From contig MVIG01000011.1 in assembly GCA_002086835.1 (NCBI GenBank), forward strand, positions 62,001 to 126,000: 64,000 nucleotides of DNA, given 5' to 3'. This DNA comes from Mycolicibacterium porcinum (lineage in GTDB: Bacteria > Actinomycetota > Actinomycetes > Mycobacteriales > Mycobacteriaceae). The translations under genes and the position numbers were made by a program. The notes below the pieces were generated by a model. That model worked only from the letters and a program-made list of their open reading frames with translations. It did no database searches and had not been told where the DNA came from. Positions 17,946-27,594 of this stretch are shown one piece after another. Each line of letters starts with the position of its first letter. The stretch's first letter is position 1.

Positions 17946-18803
17946 TCAGGCGACCGTCAGGATGTCAGCGCCGTCCTCGGTGACCACCAGGGTGTGTTCG
18001 AACTGAGCGGTCCACTTGCGGTCCTTGGTCACCACGGTCCAGTCGTCGTCCCAGATCTCGTAGTCCAGCGACCCGAGGTTGATCATGGGTTCGATGGTGA
18101 AGGTCATGCCCGGCTCCAGCACGGTCTCGACCGCGGGCTGGTCGTAGTGCAGCACCACCAGCCCGTTGTGGAAGGTGGTGCCGATCCCGTGGCCCGTGAA
18201 ATCACGAACGACGTTGTAGCCGAACCGATTTGCGTAGGCCTCGATCACGCGGCCGACGATCGACAGCGCGCGGCCCGGCTTGACCGCCTTGATGGCGCGC
18301 ATGGTCGCCTCGTGGGTCCGTTCGACGAGCAACCGGTGTTCCTCGGATACGTCGCCGGCCAGGAAGGTGGCGTTGGTGTCGCCGTGCACGCCGTCGATGT
18401 AGGCGGTGACGTCGATGTTCACGATGTCGCCGTCCTCGATCACGGTCGAGTCCGGGATGCCGTGGCAGATCACCTCGTTCAGCGAGGTGCAGCAGGATTT
18501 GGGAAAGCCCTTGTAGCCCAACGTCGACGGATAGGCGCCGTGATCGATCATGTACTCGTGAGCGATGCGGTCGAGCTCGTCGGTGGTGACGCCCGGCGCG
18601 ACGGCCTTGCCCGCCTCGGCGAGGGCGGCAGCCGCGATCCGGCCGGCGACGCGCATCTTCTCGATCACCTCAGGGGTCTGCACCCAGGGTTCGCTGCCCT
18701 CCTGCACGGTCGGCTTCCACGCGTATTCGGGCCGTGGGATCGACTTGGGAACCGGCAGGGTCGGTGAAAGCACGCCGGGGCGCAGAGCGGTACGAACTGG
18801 CAT
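17946..18803 (-). CDS. map: Type I methionine aminopeptidase (MetAP1c, Rv2861c-like)
   Basis: Removes N-terminal Met from nascent proteins. All metal ligands are visible in the 285 residues: Asp131, Asp142, His205, Glu238 and Glu269, with substrate His114 in CHGIP. The 40-residue N-terminal extension with the proline motif [12 protein letters not shown] is typical of the ribosome-associating MetAP1c class of mycobacteria. The ATG at 18803 is the only start that includes that extension. It is divergent from a thioesterase gene. Confidence 0.96.
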   Translation of the reverse strand: MPVRTALRPGVLSPTLPVPKSIPRPEYAWKPTVQEGSEPWVQTPEVIEKMRVAGRIAAAALAEAGKAVAPGVTTDELDRIAHEYMIDHGAYPSTLGYKGFPKSCCTSLNEVICHGIPDSTVIEDGDIVNIDVTAYIDGVHGDTNATFLAGDVSEEHRLLVERTHEATMRAIKAVKPGRALSIVGRVIEAYANRFGYNVVRDFTGHGIGTTFHNGLVVLHYDQPAVETVLEPGMTFTIEPMINLGSLDYEIWDDDWTVVTKDRKWTAQFEHTLVVTEDGADILTVA

Positions 18804-18878
18804 GTGGACAGCTTAATCGCCTCCCCACCCGCCGAAGCGCTGCGGTGACACCCCAGGAGAGCGACACTCTCTAGAAGT

Positions 18879-18893
18879 GGTAATGGTGTTACC
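18879..18893. promoter_or_regulatory. Inverted repeat near thioesterase promoter
   Basis: GGTAA (18879-18883) and TTACC (18889-18893) form a perfect dyad with a 5-bp spacer, 26-40 bp upstream of the thioesterase ATG at 18919 in the map/thioesterase divergent gap. It could be an operator. No adjacent regulator is available to assign it to. Confidence 0.3.
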
Positions 18894-18918
18894 GTACGGG
18901 GATGATCGAGGTACGGCG

Positions 18919-19299
18919 ATGACCGAAACCGCTCATGTACTGCAGCTGCTCGATTACCGCGAGGTGGAGTCGACCGCCGAACGGCTGGTGTTGGAGATGG
19001 ACAACCGGCCCGACCTCGCCAACGTCCGCGGTGCACTTCAGGGCGGCCTGGTGGCCACCCTGATCGACATCGCGGCCGGCATGCTGGCGGGCAAGGCGGG
19101 TGGCGTCGGCTACGACGTGACGACGGCCGACCTCAACATCCACTTCCTGGCCCCGATCATGGGCACGGCCCGCGCCGAGGCGAAGATCGTGCGGGCGGGC
19201 AAGCGCCTCATCGTGACGTCGGTCGACGTCACCGACACCACCCGAGATCGGCTGGCTGCCCGCGCGACGCTGACGTTCGCGGTACTCGAACCGCGCTGA
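18919..19299 (+). CDS. PaaI-type hotdog thioesterase
   Basis: A 126-residue single hotdog-fold protein of the PaaI/YdiI acyl-CoA thioesterase family. The characteristic stretch is RGALQGGLVATLIDIAAG, with a Gly-rich turn before the central helix and an Asp in the catalytic region, followed by the strand TTADLNIHFLAPI. The frame is open from 18877, but the ATG at 18919 with upstream GAGG gives the normal family N-terminus. The acyl substrate is unknown and no pathway genes are adjacent. Confidence 0.82.
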   Translation: MTETAHVLQLLDYREVESTAERLVLEMDNRPDLANVRGALQGGLVATLIDIAAGMLAGKAGGVGYDVTTADLNIHFLAPIMGTARAEAKIVRAGKRLIVTSVDVTDTTRDRLAARATLTFAVLEPR

Positions 19300-19301
19300 C
19301 G

Positions 19302-19889
19302 TCAGGACCGGCGCAGCGTCAGCTTCCAGTTGCGCCGCGGGCCACGGATATCCACCGAGCCGCAGACCACCTTGCCGGTGAGGATGATGTGCGGAGTGCC
19401 GTCGGCCGGCGCATCGCGGCGGTGGTCGTCGGCACTTCCCACGATCACCTCCACGTCATCGATCGACGCGCTGGCGCCTTCGGGCAGCCGGATGTCCACC
19501 GATCCGAATTTCATGTCCAGTTCGATGACCACCATGGGGCCGGCGAACCGGGCCCTGGTCAGGTCCAACTCGACCGAACCCATCCGGCGGACCAAGGCCA
19601 GCCGGGTCGGGACCGTCCACTCGCCCTGGCGTTTCAGCGAGCCGAGAACGCCGCGCAGCTCGACCCGGTCGGTGGCGGTGGTGACGATCGCACCGGGGCC
19701 GGGCAGGTCCCCGACCAACGCATCGAGGTCCGAATGCAGACGGGCACGCGACACCATAGCCGAGCGCTCCTCGAACTCGGCGATGTCGATCAGTCCGAGC
19801 GCAACGGCATTGTGCAGACGACGCAACGTGCCGTTGCGATCGGCATCGGAGACGCGCAGGTCCACGGATTGTTCGTTGATCCCTGTCAT
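19302..19889 (-). CDS. DUF1707 protein with LiaF-like C-terminal domain
   Basis: A 195-residue protein. The N-terminal DUF1707 motif (RVSDADRNGTLRRLHNAVALG, then DIAEFEERSAMV) is followed by a beta-rich C-terminal half with repeated strands (GSVELDL, GSVDIRL, GSVDIRG) resembling the LiaF/DUF2154 cell-envelope response domain. No transmembrane segment is seen. The start at 19889 avoids overlap with the PBP gene that ends at 19913. It may be co-transcribed with the PBP and be involved in envelope stress, but this is inference. Confidence 0.78.
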   Translation of the reverse strand: MTGINEQSVDLRVSDADRNGTLRRLHNAVALGLIDIAEFEERSAMVSRARLHSDLDALVGDLPGPGAIVTTATDRVELRGVLGSLKRQGEWTVPTRLALVRRMGSVELDLTRARFAGPMVVIELDMKFGSVDIRLPEGASASIDDVEVIVGSADDHRRDAPADGTPHIILTGKVVCGSVDIRGPRRNWKLTLRRS

Positions 19890-19912
19890 GGCAGGTTCAA
19901 CGGTACCGCCGT

Positions 19913-21736
19913 TCAGGCCAGATAGGCCGGGGGCAGCCCGTCGAACATCGTCTTGCACATCCGCACCGCGTACTCCGAACTGCCGCCGCCGACGATGAGC
20001 GCGGCGAACGCCATGTCCCCGCGGTAGCCGGCGAACCAGGAATGGGAACCGCCCATGAACTCCGCCTCACCGGTCTTCCCGCGCACATCGCCGAGCCCGT
20101 TGAGGTCCTTGGCCGTGCCGTTGGTCACCACCAGGCGCATCATCGGGCGCAGCCCGTCGACCATCTTGGGGCTGATCGGCGCGCCTGCGCGCTCGACCAT
20201 GGTCTGACGTCCCTCGATGAGTTGCGGCACCGGCGTCTTGCCCGCTGCCACGGTCGCGGCGGCCAGCGCCATCCCGAACGGGCTGACCAGCACCTTGCCC
20301 TGACCGAATCCGTCCTCGGTGCGCTCGGCCAGATCCACCGTCGGCGGCACCGAACCGGTCAGCGTGGAGATTCCGTCCACCTGGTAGTCGGTTCCGATGC
20401 CGTAGCGCGCCGCGGCCTGCGACAGGCCGCGCGGCGGCATGCGGCTGGCGAGTTCGCCGAAGGTGGTGTTGCACGAATTGGCGAACGCCCGCGACAAGGG
20501 CACCGTGCCGAGATCGAACGCGTCGTAGTTGGTGACGGTCCGGTGACCGATGTCGAGTGTGCCGGGGCAACCCAAAAGCGTGTTGGGCGTTGCCATGTCG
20601 CGCTCGATGGCCGCTCCCGCGGTGACCATCTTGAAGGTCGAGCCGGGTGGGAACTGGCCCATGGTGGCGAGCGGGCCGACGGCGTCGGCAGCCGCGTTCT
20701 GCGCAACGGCCAGGATCTCGCCGGTGGACGGCTTGATCGCGACGATCATCGCCTGCTTGCCGGTGGTGTTGACGGCGTTCTGCGCGGCGTCCTGCACGGC
20801 CCGGTCGAGGCTGATGGTGATCGACGGCGCCGGATCGCCCGCCACCTCGTTGAGCACATCGACGTCGACGCCGTTCTGATTGACCGTGACCACCCGCCAG
20901 CCAGGCTGACCGTTGAGTTGATCGGCCACGGACTTCTTGACTTCGTTGACGATGACCGGGGCGAAAGTCGGGTCGGTGGGCAGCATTTCGGGCTGCGGGG
21001 TGACGACGACGCCGCGGAGCCTGCCGATGGCCGGCTCGATGCGGTCATTGTCGGCCTGCTTCAGCGTGAGCAGGCTCATCGGCTGCGCCGAGGCGCTGGC
21101 CTGTTCGGCAAGTCGCTGCGGATCGCCCAGGGCCGGGTCGAAGCCACGCAGCGCGTCGGCGACGGCCCGCGCCGTCGGCATCAGCGCGCTACCGGCCGCC
21201 CTGGCGTCCAGCGCGTAGTGGTAGATGTAGCCGGGCACCAGCACATCGGTACCGCCTCGCTCGTTGACCGAGGCCCGCCGTGGCGCGTCGGCCCGCAGGG
21301 CGAAGGTCTGGTGCTCCCCCAGTCTCGGGTGCAGTCCAGTGGCATTCCAGCGCACCTCCCACCGGCCCTCGTCGCGGATCATGTTGAGCTGCCCGTCGTA
21401 GGTCCAGGTGCGGTTCTTGGGCAGGTGCCACGTGTACCGGTAGGTGACGCTGCCCGTGTCCTGGGCGTATTTCGAGCCCAGGATCTGCGCGTCGAGACCG
21501 GTGGCCTGCAAACCGTTCCAGGCTTCGCTGAGGGCGGTCTTGGCATCATCGGGCCGGTCCGCCAACGCTGCGGCAGCCGCGGTGTCACCGGTGGCGAGCG
21601 CCGCGAAGAACTGCTCGGCCGCGGGCTCGGGTCCGTCCGGCCGCGGGGTGCAGGCGCTCAGCGCCGTGGCCCCGAGGACCACGACGATCGCGAACAGCCC
21701 TATGGTCCGTGTGACTGATGATGTTTGAGTTGCCAT
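19913..21736 (-). CDS. Penicillin-binding lipoprotein (class B, Rv2864c-like)
   Basis: A membrane-anchored DD-transpeptidase-family protein of 607 residues. The signal peptide ends in the lipobox LSAC (Cys29). An NTF2-like MecA N-terminal domain (about 35-150) and a dimerisation-type domain precede the transpeptidase domain with all three active-site motifs: STFK (366-369), SCN (421-423) and KTG (554-556). It should cross-link peptidoglycan outside the membrane. Divergent neighbours and a following DUF1707 gene give no further specificity. Confidence 0.93.
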   Translation of the reverse strand: MATQTSSVTRTIGLFAIVVVLGATALSACTPRPDGPEPAAEQFFAALATGDTAAAAALADRPDDAKTALSEAWNGLQATGLDAQILGSKYAQDTGSVTYRYTWHLPKNRTWTYDGQLNMIRDEGRWEVRWNATGLHPRLGEHQTFALRADAPRRASVNERGGTDVLVPGYIYHYALDARAAGSALMPTARAVADALRGFDPALGDPQRLAEQASASAQPMSLLTLKQADNDRIEPAIGRLRGVVVTPQPEMLPTDPTFAPVIVNEVKKSVADQLNGQPGWRVVTVNQNGVDVDVLNEVAGDPAPSITISLDRAVQDAAQNAVNTTGKQAMIVAIKPSTGEILAVAQNAAADAVGPLATMGQFPPGSTFKMVTAGAAIERDMATPNTLLGCPGTLDIGHRTVTNYDAFDLGTVPLSRAFANSCNTTFGELASRMPPRGLSQAAARYGIGTDYQVDGISTLTGSVPPTVDLAERTEDGFGQGKVLVSPFGMALAAATVAAGKTPVPQLIEGRQTMVERAGAPISPKMVDGLRPMMRLVVTNGTAKDLNGLGDVRGKTGEAEFMGGSHSWFAGYRGDMAFAALIVGGGSSEYAVRMCKTMFDGLPPAYLA

Positions 21737-21826
21737 TGAGGCTGATGTTAGAAACGTCGACCCCGGTTTCGTCGGAGGCGCACCGATACCGAACCGAGAC
21801 TGTGGTGAGACCGGCCGGTTGCCACC

Positions 21827-22435
21827 TCAGAGGCCCAGGGCACGCAGCAGGATCTCCAGGCCGCGCCGGAACTCCTCGTCCGGATCGATGGCGCTCGCGG
21901 CTGCCGCGGTTTCGGACAGCAACGGATATTCGGCCGCGGGCAGCTGCGCCAGCACCTGCGTCCCCGGCCCGGCCAGACTCCCCAGCATCTCGATCTCGAT
22001 GGCCCCGAAGATGTAGGCCAGCACCGCACGGAACGCATATACCCGGCGCTTACCGACATGGCCGGCCGCGGTGAGCACGCCGAGCACCAACTCCCCCCAC
22101 CGCAACGACGCCGGCGACCGGTGCCGATGGGTGAGCAACAGCGGGGCCACCGCGGGATGCCGGATGGCCGCATCACGGACCCGCTCGGCGAGTTCCGCGA
22201 GCTGACACCGTGCGGTCCCGGAGGGCAGGCCGAGATCGACACCGTCGAGCACGAGGTCCACCACCATCGCCTCCAATTCGTCGCGGTCGGCGACGTAGCG
22301 ATACAGCGACATGGTGCCCATGCCCAGCGACCGGGCGACCGCGCGCATCGACAGGCCCGACAGACCGTCAGCATCGACAATCGCGAGTGCGGTTGCGGCG
22401 ACCTGACTTTGGCTGAGTGAACGTGGGCGTGGCAT
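21827..22435 (-). CDS. TetR-family repressor (TetR_C-like)
   Basis: A 202-residue regulator with an N-terminal helix-turn-helix (residues 8-55, LSMRAVARSLGMGTMSLYRYV) and a C-terminal ligand-binding domain resembling the TetR class (LAERVRDAAIRHPAVAPLLL). The ATG at 22435 is chosen over an in-frame ATG at 22459 because the latter lies inside the presumed operator. It is divergent from a peroxiredoxin-like gene and faces the twin operator at 22447-22495, so autoregulation plus control of that gene is expected. Confidence 0.88.
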   Translation of the reverse strand: MPRPRSLSQSQVAATALAIVDADGLSGLSMRAVARSLGMGTMSLYRYVADRDELEAMVVDLVLDGVDLGLPSGTARCQLAELAERVRDAAIRHPAVAPLLLTHRHRSPASLRWGELVLGVLTAAGHVGKRRVYAFRAVLAYIFGAIEIEMLGSLAGPGTQVLAQLPAAEYPLLSETAAAASAIDPDEEFRRGLEILLRALGL

Positions 22436-22440
22436 GACGA

Positions 22441-22469
22441 TTGACAGCGTACACCGCACGCGATAACGT
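22441..22469 (+). promoter_or_regulatory. Sigma-A-type promoter for the peroxiredoxin-like gene
   Basis: TTGACA (22441-22446) is followed after 17 bp by TAACGT (22464-22469), a good -35/-10 pair directed at the gene starting at 22511. The spacer is almost filled by the first 15-bp operator copy, so repressor binding would block RNA polymerase. Confidence 0.55.
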
Positions 22470-22495
22470 TCGAACCGTAGGCGTACACCGCACGC
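22447..22495. repeat. Twin 15-bp operator repeat
   Basis: GCGTACACCGCACGC occurs twice, at 22447-22461 and 22481-22495, with identical sequence and a 34-bp period. Each copy is itself an imperfect palindrome (GCGTAC against GCACGC read in reverse complement, 5 of 6). The position between a tetR gene and its divergent neighbour, overlapping a good promoter, makes a TetR operator very likely. Confidence 0.7.
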
Positions 22496-22510
22496 TAACC
22501 AGGAGCAGTC

Positions 22511-23068
22511 ATGGCCCGAACCACGTCACCAAGAGCACCCGAGACGATCGACCCAACCCAATTTCACAGTGTCACAGGCGAACACATCCCGGTGCCCGAT
22601 CCGCACGGTTTGGTCCACCTGCAGTTCAGACGCTTCGCGGGATGCCCGATCTGCAATCTGCACCTGCAGTCGTTCGTGGCCCGGCATGCGGAGCTCAGCG
22701 CCGCGGGCATTCGCGAAGTCGTCTTCTTTCATTCCCCTGCCACCGAATTGGCCCATCACACAGCGGATCTGCCGTTCGCCACCGTCGCCGATCCGGACAA
22801 GACCGTCTACCGGCAGTTCGGTGTCGAGTCAGGCCGCCGCGCACTGCTCGACCCCCGTAGCTGGCCGGCGATCATCCGGGGCACCGTGCTGACCCTTCGC
22901 GGACGTTTCCGGGCCCCGGCGCTCACGCAGACCGGCGGTCGGCTCGGCCTGCCCGCGGATTTCCTCATCGGCCCGGACGGCGTCGTACTGGCGGCCAAGT
23001 ACGGCGCACACGCGGACGACCAGTGGTCGGTCGATGACCTGCTGGCACGCGCGGCCGTTCAGCGCTGA
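22511..23068 (+). CDS. Peroxiredoxin-like (AhpC/TSA-type) protein
   Basis: A 185-residue thioredoxin-fold protein. The strand VHLQFRRFAGCPICNLHL places a C-x-x-C pair (GCPIC) at the peroxiredoxin/thioredoxin active-site position. It is followed by a long helix and the strand REVVFFHSP, then DPDKTVYRQFGV and the strand PADFLIGPDGVV typical of AhpC/TSA relatives. The likely role is thiol-dependent reduction of a peroxide or disulphide in the cytoplasm. The ATG at 22511 has AGGAG upstream. It is regulated by the divergent TetR protein. Confidence 0.82.
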   Translation: MARTTSPRAPETIDPTQFHSVTGEHIPVPDPHGLVHLQFRRFAGCPICNLHLQSFVARHAELSAAGIREVVFFHSPATELAHHTADLPFATVADPDKTVYRQFGVESGRRALLDPRSWPAIIRGTVLTLRGRFRAPALTQTGGRLGLPADFLIGPDGVVLAAKYGAHADDQWSVDDLLARAAVQR

Positions 23069-23085
23069 CCGTCGGACGGCCGCGT

Positions 23086-23940
23086 TCAGTCCAGCAGCAC
23101 CGTGGCGAACGTGCCGACCTGTTCGAACCCGATGCGGGCGTACGTGGCTCGCGCGACGGTGTTGTAGCTGTTGACGTACAGGCTCGCGATGCGGCCCGAA
23201 CCCACCACCGCGGCCGCCAGCGCCGCCGTACCCGTGGTGCCCAAGCCGTGGCCGCGCCACTCCGGATGCACCCACACGCCCTGTATCTGGCCGACCGCGG
23301 GCGACTGTGACCCGACCTCGGCCTTGAAAACGACCTCGCCACGCTCGAACCGGGCCCACGCCCGGCCCGCGGCGATCAGGCCGGCGATGCGGCGGCGGTA
23401 GCCACGGCCGCCGTCACCGAGCCGCGGATCGACACCGACCTCACCGATGAACATGTCGACCGCCGCCACCAGGTAAGCGTCGAGTTCGTCCATGCGCACC
23501 GGGCGGACCGCCGGATCGATCACACAGTGCGGCATCGAGTCGAGCGCCATCAACGGCTGTTGTTCGCGAACGTCACGGGCGGTGCCCCACACCGATTCCA
23601 GCCGCCGCCACATGGGCAGTACCAGCTCGGCGCGGCCGACCAGAGACGAACAGCGGCGCGCGGTGCTCATCGCCTTGTCCGAGAACGCCTTGAGATCCTC
23701 GGCATCCCCACGCAACGGGATCAGGTTGGGGCCGGCGTAACAGAGCGACTCGGTGACACCGCGCCTGGTCCACAGCTCCCCGCCGATCGCGCCGTGTTCA
23801 ACCCCGAACTCGGCGACCCGGGCGGCCACCATGCACGACGCCACCGGGTCCTCGTCGAACACCTGCAGGCACGGAGTGGCGTCGCGCACCACGGAAACCC
23901 GTCGCTCATCGACGAGTCGGAACAGCGGCGGTGCCGACAT
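23086..23940 (-). CDS. GNAT N-acetyltransferase (Rv2867c-like)
   Basis: A 284-residue acetyltransferase-family protein. The C-terminal GNAT domain has the acetyl-CoA pattern GVWVHPEWRGHGLGTTGTAAL and a following YVNSYNTVARATYARIGF segment. The N-terminal half is the DUF4081-type region seen in the mycobacterial homologue next to ispG. The start at 23940 has the ribosome-binding site GAGGGAA; an upstream in-frame ATG (23985) lacks one. It is downstream of ispG on the same strand and probably in its transcript. The substrate is unknown. Confidence 0.86.
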   Translation of the reverse strand: MSAPPLFRLVDERRVSVVRDATPCLQVFDEDPVASCMVAARVAEFGVEHGAIGGELWTRRGVTESLCYAGPNLIPLRGDAEDLKAFSDKAMSTARRCSSLVGRAELVLPMWRRLESVWGTARDVREQQPLMALDSMPHCVIDPAVRPVRMDELDAYLVAAVDMFIGEVGVDPRLGDGGRGYRRRIAGLIAAGRAWARFERGEVVFKAEVGSQSPAVGQIQGVWVHPEWRGHGLGTTGTAALAAAVVGSGRIASLYVNSYNTVARATYARIGFEQVGTFATVLLD

Positions 23941-23995
23941 TGGCGATTCCCTCTGCTCAAGCCAAGGCTGGGTGACCCCGCTCACAGGGTCGCTA

Positions 23996-25153
23996 TCAGC
24001 TTACGGTCACCACAGGCGAACCGCTGGCATCATCTGAGCCGGCGGATTCGGCCAGGCGCATCGCCTCTTCGATCAACGTCTCGACGATCTGAGCCTCGGG
24101 CACGGTCTTGATCACCTCGCCCTTGACGAAGATCTGACCCTTGCCGTTGCCGGAGGCCACCCCGAGATCAGCCTCGCGGGCCTCCCCCGGACCGTTGACC
24201 ACACAACCCATCACCGCGACGCGCAGCGGGACATCCAGCCCGTCGAGGCCCGCGCTCACCGCGTTGGCCAGGGTGTACACGTCCACCTGGGCGCGCCCGC
24301 AGGACGGGCACGAGACGATCTCCAGGCCGCGGGGCCGCAGGTTCAGCGACTCCAGGATCTGGTTACCCACCTTGACCTCTTCGGCCGGCGGGGCCGACAG
24401 CGACACCCGGATGGTGTCGCCGATGCCCTGGGACAGCAACGCGCCGAACGCCACCGCGGACTTGATGGTGCCCTGGAATGCCGGGCCCGCCTCGGTGACA
24501 CCGAGGTGCAGCGGGTAGTCACACTGGGCGGCCAGCTGGGTGTAGGCCTCGACCATGATCACCGGGTCGTTGTGCTTGACGCTGATCTTGATGTCGCCGA
24601 AGCCGTGCTCCTCGAACAGCGAGGCCTCCCACAGCGCCGACTCGACCAGCGCCTCGGGCGTGGCCTTGCCGTACTTCTTCATCAGCCGGGGGTCGAGCGA
24701 ACCGGCGTTGACACCGATGCGGATCGGGATGCCCGCGTCGCCTGCGGCCTTGGCCACCTCTTTGACCCGGCCGTCGAACTCCTTGATGTTGCCCGGGTTG
24801 ACGCGCACGGCCGCGCAGCCGGCGTCGATCGCGGCGAAGATGTATTTGGGCTGGAAGTGGATGTCGGCGATCACCGGGATCTGGCTGTGCCGGGCGATCT
24901 CGGCGAGCGCGTCCGCGTCCTCCTGGCGGGGGCAGGCCACCCGCACGATGTCACAGCCCGACGCGGTCAGCTCGGCGATCTGCTGCAGGGTGGAGTTGAC
25001 GTCGTGAGTCTTGGTGGTGCACATGGACTGCACCGCGATCGGGTGCTCGCTGCCGATGCCGACGCCGCCCACATTGAGCTGACGGGTCTTACGCCGCGGC
25101 GCCAGGGTCGGCGCCGGGGGCGCGGGCATTCCCAAACCGATGGACGCTGTCAT
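23996..25153 (-). CDS. ispG: 4-hydroxy-3-methylbut-2-enyl diphosphate synthase IspG (GcpE)
   Basis: Penultimate enzyme of the MEP isoprenoid pathway, converting MEcPP to HMBPP with a 4Fe-4S cluster. The 385 residues contain a TIM-barrel domain ([17 protein letters not shown]) and the C-terminal cluster domain with ligands Cys282, Cys285 and Cys317 and the fourth ligand Glu324 (CVVNGPGE). It is in one minus-strand operon with rip1 and dxr, the latter being another enzyme of the same pathway. Confidence 0.97.
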   Translation of the reverse strand: MTASIGLGMPAPPAPTLAPRRKTRQLNVGGVGIGSEHPIAVQSMCTTKTHDVNSTLQQIAELTASGCDIVRVACPRQEDADALAEIARHSQIPVIADIHFQPKYIFAAIDAGCAAVRVNPGNIKEFDGRVKEVAKAAGDAGIPIRIGVNAGSLDPRLMKKYGKATPEALVESALWEASLFEEHGFGDIKISVKHNDPVIMVEAYTQLAAQCDYPLHLGVTEAGPAFQGTIKSAVAFGALLSQGIGDTIRVSLSAPPAEEVKVGNQILESLNLRPRGLEIVSCPSCGRAQVDVYTLANAVSAGLDGLDVPLRVAVMGCVVNGPGEAREADLGVASGNGKGQIFVKGEVIKTVPEAQIVETLIEEAMRLAESAGSDDASGSPVVTVS

Positions 25154-25163
25154 GTGGGATCTC

Positions 25164-26384
25164 CTACTGGAAGATGCTGAGTGGGTTGACCAGGTCTGCG
25201 GTCACGGTCAGCAACATGTAGCTGACCACTACCAGCAGCACCACGTACGTGGCGGGCATGAGCTTGAGGTAGTTGACCGGGCCTGCGGCGACCTTGCCGC
25301 GGGCCGCCCGGATCATGTCGCGGATCTTCTCGTACGTCGCGACCGCGATGTGACCGCCGTCGAACGGCAGCAGCGGCACCAGGTTGATCGCGCCGAGGAC
25401 AAAGTTCAACTGCGCCAGGAAGAACCAGAACGCGACCCACAGCCCCGCCTCGACGGTCTCGCCGCCGATGATGCTGGCGCCGACCACGCTGATCGGGGTT
25501 TCCTTGTCGCGTTCACCGCCGCCGATCGCGTGCACCAGGGCACCGATCTTGGTGGGGATCTTGGCCAGCGACTTGCCCAGCTCGACGGCCAGGTCGCCGG
25601 TGAACGAGATCGTGGCCGGCACCGCGGCGACCGGGCTGTACGGCGTGGGCGGCTCGACCTTGACCGCGCTGACGCCGATCGCGCCGACGGTGGCCGCTTC
25701 CTTGGCGTCCGCGCTGGTGAACCGCTGCGTCTGGGTCACGTCGACGACGGTGTCGACGGTCTGACCGTCACGCTTGAGTTCGATCTTCACCGGACCGTTG
25801 AGCTTGCGGATCTCGGCGGCCATCTGGGAGAAATCGGACACCGTGGTGTCGCCGACCTTGACGATCTCGTCGCCAGCCCGGATCCCGGCCTGCGCCGCTG
25901 GGCCCGCGCCCTGGCACTCCCCCATCTTGTCGATACTCAGTTGCGGTGCGACACAACCGGTTTCACCGACAATCGCGGTGGTGGGCTGGGTGATGTTGGG
26001 CAGTCCCCACATGACCGCGACGCTGTACAGCAGCACCAGGCCGATGATGAAGTTCATCGCGGGGCCGGCGAACAGCACCGCGACGCGCTTCCACACCTTC
26101 TGCTTGTACATCGCATAGGGCCGGTCTTCGGGGGCGATCTCGTCGACCGAGGTCATGCCCGCGATATCGCAGAACCCACCCAGCGGAATGGCCTTGATGC
26201 CGTATTCGGTCTCGCCGAGGCGGTTGGGGCGACGCGTCGACCACAGCGTCGGACCGAAGCCCACGAAATAGCGGCGCACCTTCATCCCGGTGGCCCGCGC
26301 CACCCACATGTGGCCACATTCGTGCAGGGCCACCGATACCAGGATGGCCAGCGCGAAAAGCGCGATGCCGATAACGAACATCAT
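25164..26384 (-). CDS. rip1: Site-2 intramembrane metalloprotease Rip1 (RseP family)
   Basis: A 406-residue membrane zinc protease that cleaves anti-sigma factors and other membrane substrates. The first transmembrane helix holds the zinc motif HECGH (residues 21-25); a PDZ domain (about 120-220) follows; the second active-site helix has LLPFDGGH. The start is the first Met of the Met-Met pair at 26384, matching the M. tuberculosis N-terminus and overlapping the dxr stop by 4 nt (ATGA). The open frame up to 26498 lies within dxr. Confidence 0.96.
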   Translation of the reverse strand: MMFVIGIALFALAILVSVALHECGHMWVARATGMKVRRYFVGFGPTLWSTRRPNRLGETEYGIKAIPLGGFCDIAGMTSVDEIAPEDRPYAMYKQKVWKRVAVLFAGPAMNFIIGLVLLYSVAVMWGLPNITQPTTAIVGETGCVAPQLSIDKMGECQGAGPAAQAGIRAGDEIVKVGDTTVSDFSQMAAEIRKLNGPVKIELKRDGQTVDTVVDVTQTQRFTSADAKEAATVGAIGVSAVKVEPPTPYSPVAAVPATISFTGDLAVELGKSLAKIPTKIGALVHAIGGGERDKETPISVVGASIIGGETVEAGLWVAFWFFLAQLNFVLGAINLVPLLPFDGGHIAVATYEKIRDMIRAARGKVAAGPVNYLKLMPATYVVLLVVVSYMLLTVTADLVNPLSIFQ

Positions 26385-27541
26385 TTGGTGACGAGCCCTT
26401 TTCTGACGGATTTCTGCTCGACCGTGCGCCGCGCCAGATCCCTGGCCCACCGCTGCGCGTCGAGTACGTCTTCCACGGTAGCGGGTTCGGCGGCCCACTG
26501 GTCAGCAGCGTGCAACACGTCACCGACGGTTTGCACAATCGCCGGGAACGAGATCCGGCCCGAGAGGAACGCTTCTGCCGACTCCTCGTTGGCGGCGTTG
26601 TACACCGCGGTGAGGCAGCCGCCACGGGTTCCGGCTTCCCGCGCCAGGTTCACCGCGGGGAACACCTCGTTGTCCAGCGGCAGGAATTCCCAGGTGGAGG
26701 CGGTGGTGAAGTCACAGGCCGGGGCCGCACCGGGCACCCGCGCCGGCCAGCCCAGCGCGAGCGCGATCGGCAGCTTCATATCCGGCGGGCTGGCCTGGGC
26801 CAGGGTCGAACCGTCGGTGAAGGTGGCCATCGAGTGCACGATCGACTGCGGATGCACCACCACCTCGATGCGGTCGTAGTCGATACCGAACAGCAGATGG
26901 GTCTCGATCAACTCAAGGCCCTTGTTGACCAGGGTCGCCGAGTTCAGCGTGTTCATCGGGCCCATCGACCACGTCGGATGCTTACCGGCCTGCTCGGGGG
27001 TGACCGATTCCAGATCGTCGGGCGTCCAGCCCAGGAAGGGCCCCCCGGACGCGGTGAGGACGATCTTGGCGACCTCGTCCGCGGTGCCGCCGCGCAGGCA
27101 CTGAGCCATCGCGGAATGCTCGGAATCCACGGGGACGATCTGCCCCGGAGCGGCCGCCTTGAGAACCAGCGGGCCACCGGCGACCAGCGACTCCTTGTTG
27201 GCCAGGGCCAGCCGCGCGCCGGTGGCCAGGGCGGCCAGCGTCGGCGCCAGCCCCAGCGCCCCCACCAGCGCGTTGAGCACCACATCGGCTTCGGTGTTCT
27301 CGACCAGACGGGTGACCGCGTCGGGCCCGGCGTACGTCACCTCGCCGATCTTGTCGGCGGCCCGCTGGTCGGCGACCGCAATGTTGGCGACGCCGGTCGC
27401 GGCGCGCTGGGCGGCGAGCAGATCGGGGTTGCCGCCGCCGGCAGCCAGCCCGACGACCTCGAACCGGTCGGGGTTGGCCGCGATGACCTCGAGCGCCTGG
27501 GTGCCGATCGATCCGGTGCTCCCGAGAATCAGCACCCGCAT
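26381..27541 (-). CDS. dxr: 1-deoxy-D-xylulose 5-phosphate reductoisomerase
   Basis: Second step of the MEP pathway: NADPH-dependent conversion of DXP to MEP. The frame from 27541 gives 386 residues beginning with the NADPH-binding [12 protein letters not shown]. Metal and substrate motifs are VDSEHSA, TASGGPF, HPTWSMG and [11 protein letters not shown]. The ATG at 27541 has GGTGAG upstream; a GTG 12 nt earlier (27553) is the alternative. Much longer in-frame extensions run into the sigma-factor gene and are rejected. It is coupled to rip1. Confidence 0.95.
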   Translation of the reverse strand: MRVLILGSTGSIGTQALEVIAANPDRFEVVGLAAGGGNPDLLAAQRAATGVANIAVADQRAADKIGEVTYAGPDAVTRLVENTEADVVLNALVGALGLAPTLAALATGARLALANKESLVAGGPLVLKAAAPGQIVPVDSEHSAMAQCLRGGTADEVAKIVLTASGGPFLGWTPDDLESVTPEQAGKHPTWSMGPMNTLNSATLVNKGLELIETHLLFGIDYDRIEVVVHPQSIVHSMATFTDGSTLAQASPPDMKLPIALALGWPARVPGAAPACDFTTASTWEFLPLDNEVFPAVNLAREAGTRGGCLTAVYNAANEESAEAFLSGRISFPAIVQTVGDVLHAADQWAAEPATVEDVLDAQRWARDLARRTVEQKSVRKGLVTK

Positions 27542-27594
27542 TCTGTCGCTCACCGTTACATTGTGCCGCGTCCCGGGCCTGGTGGCGCCGATGG

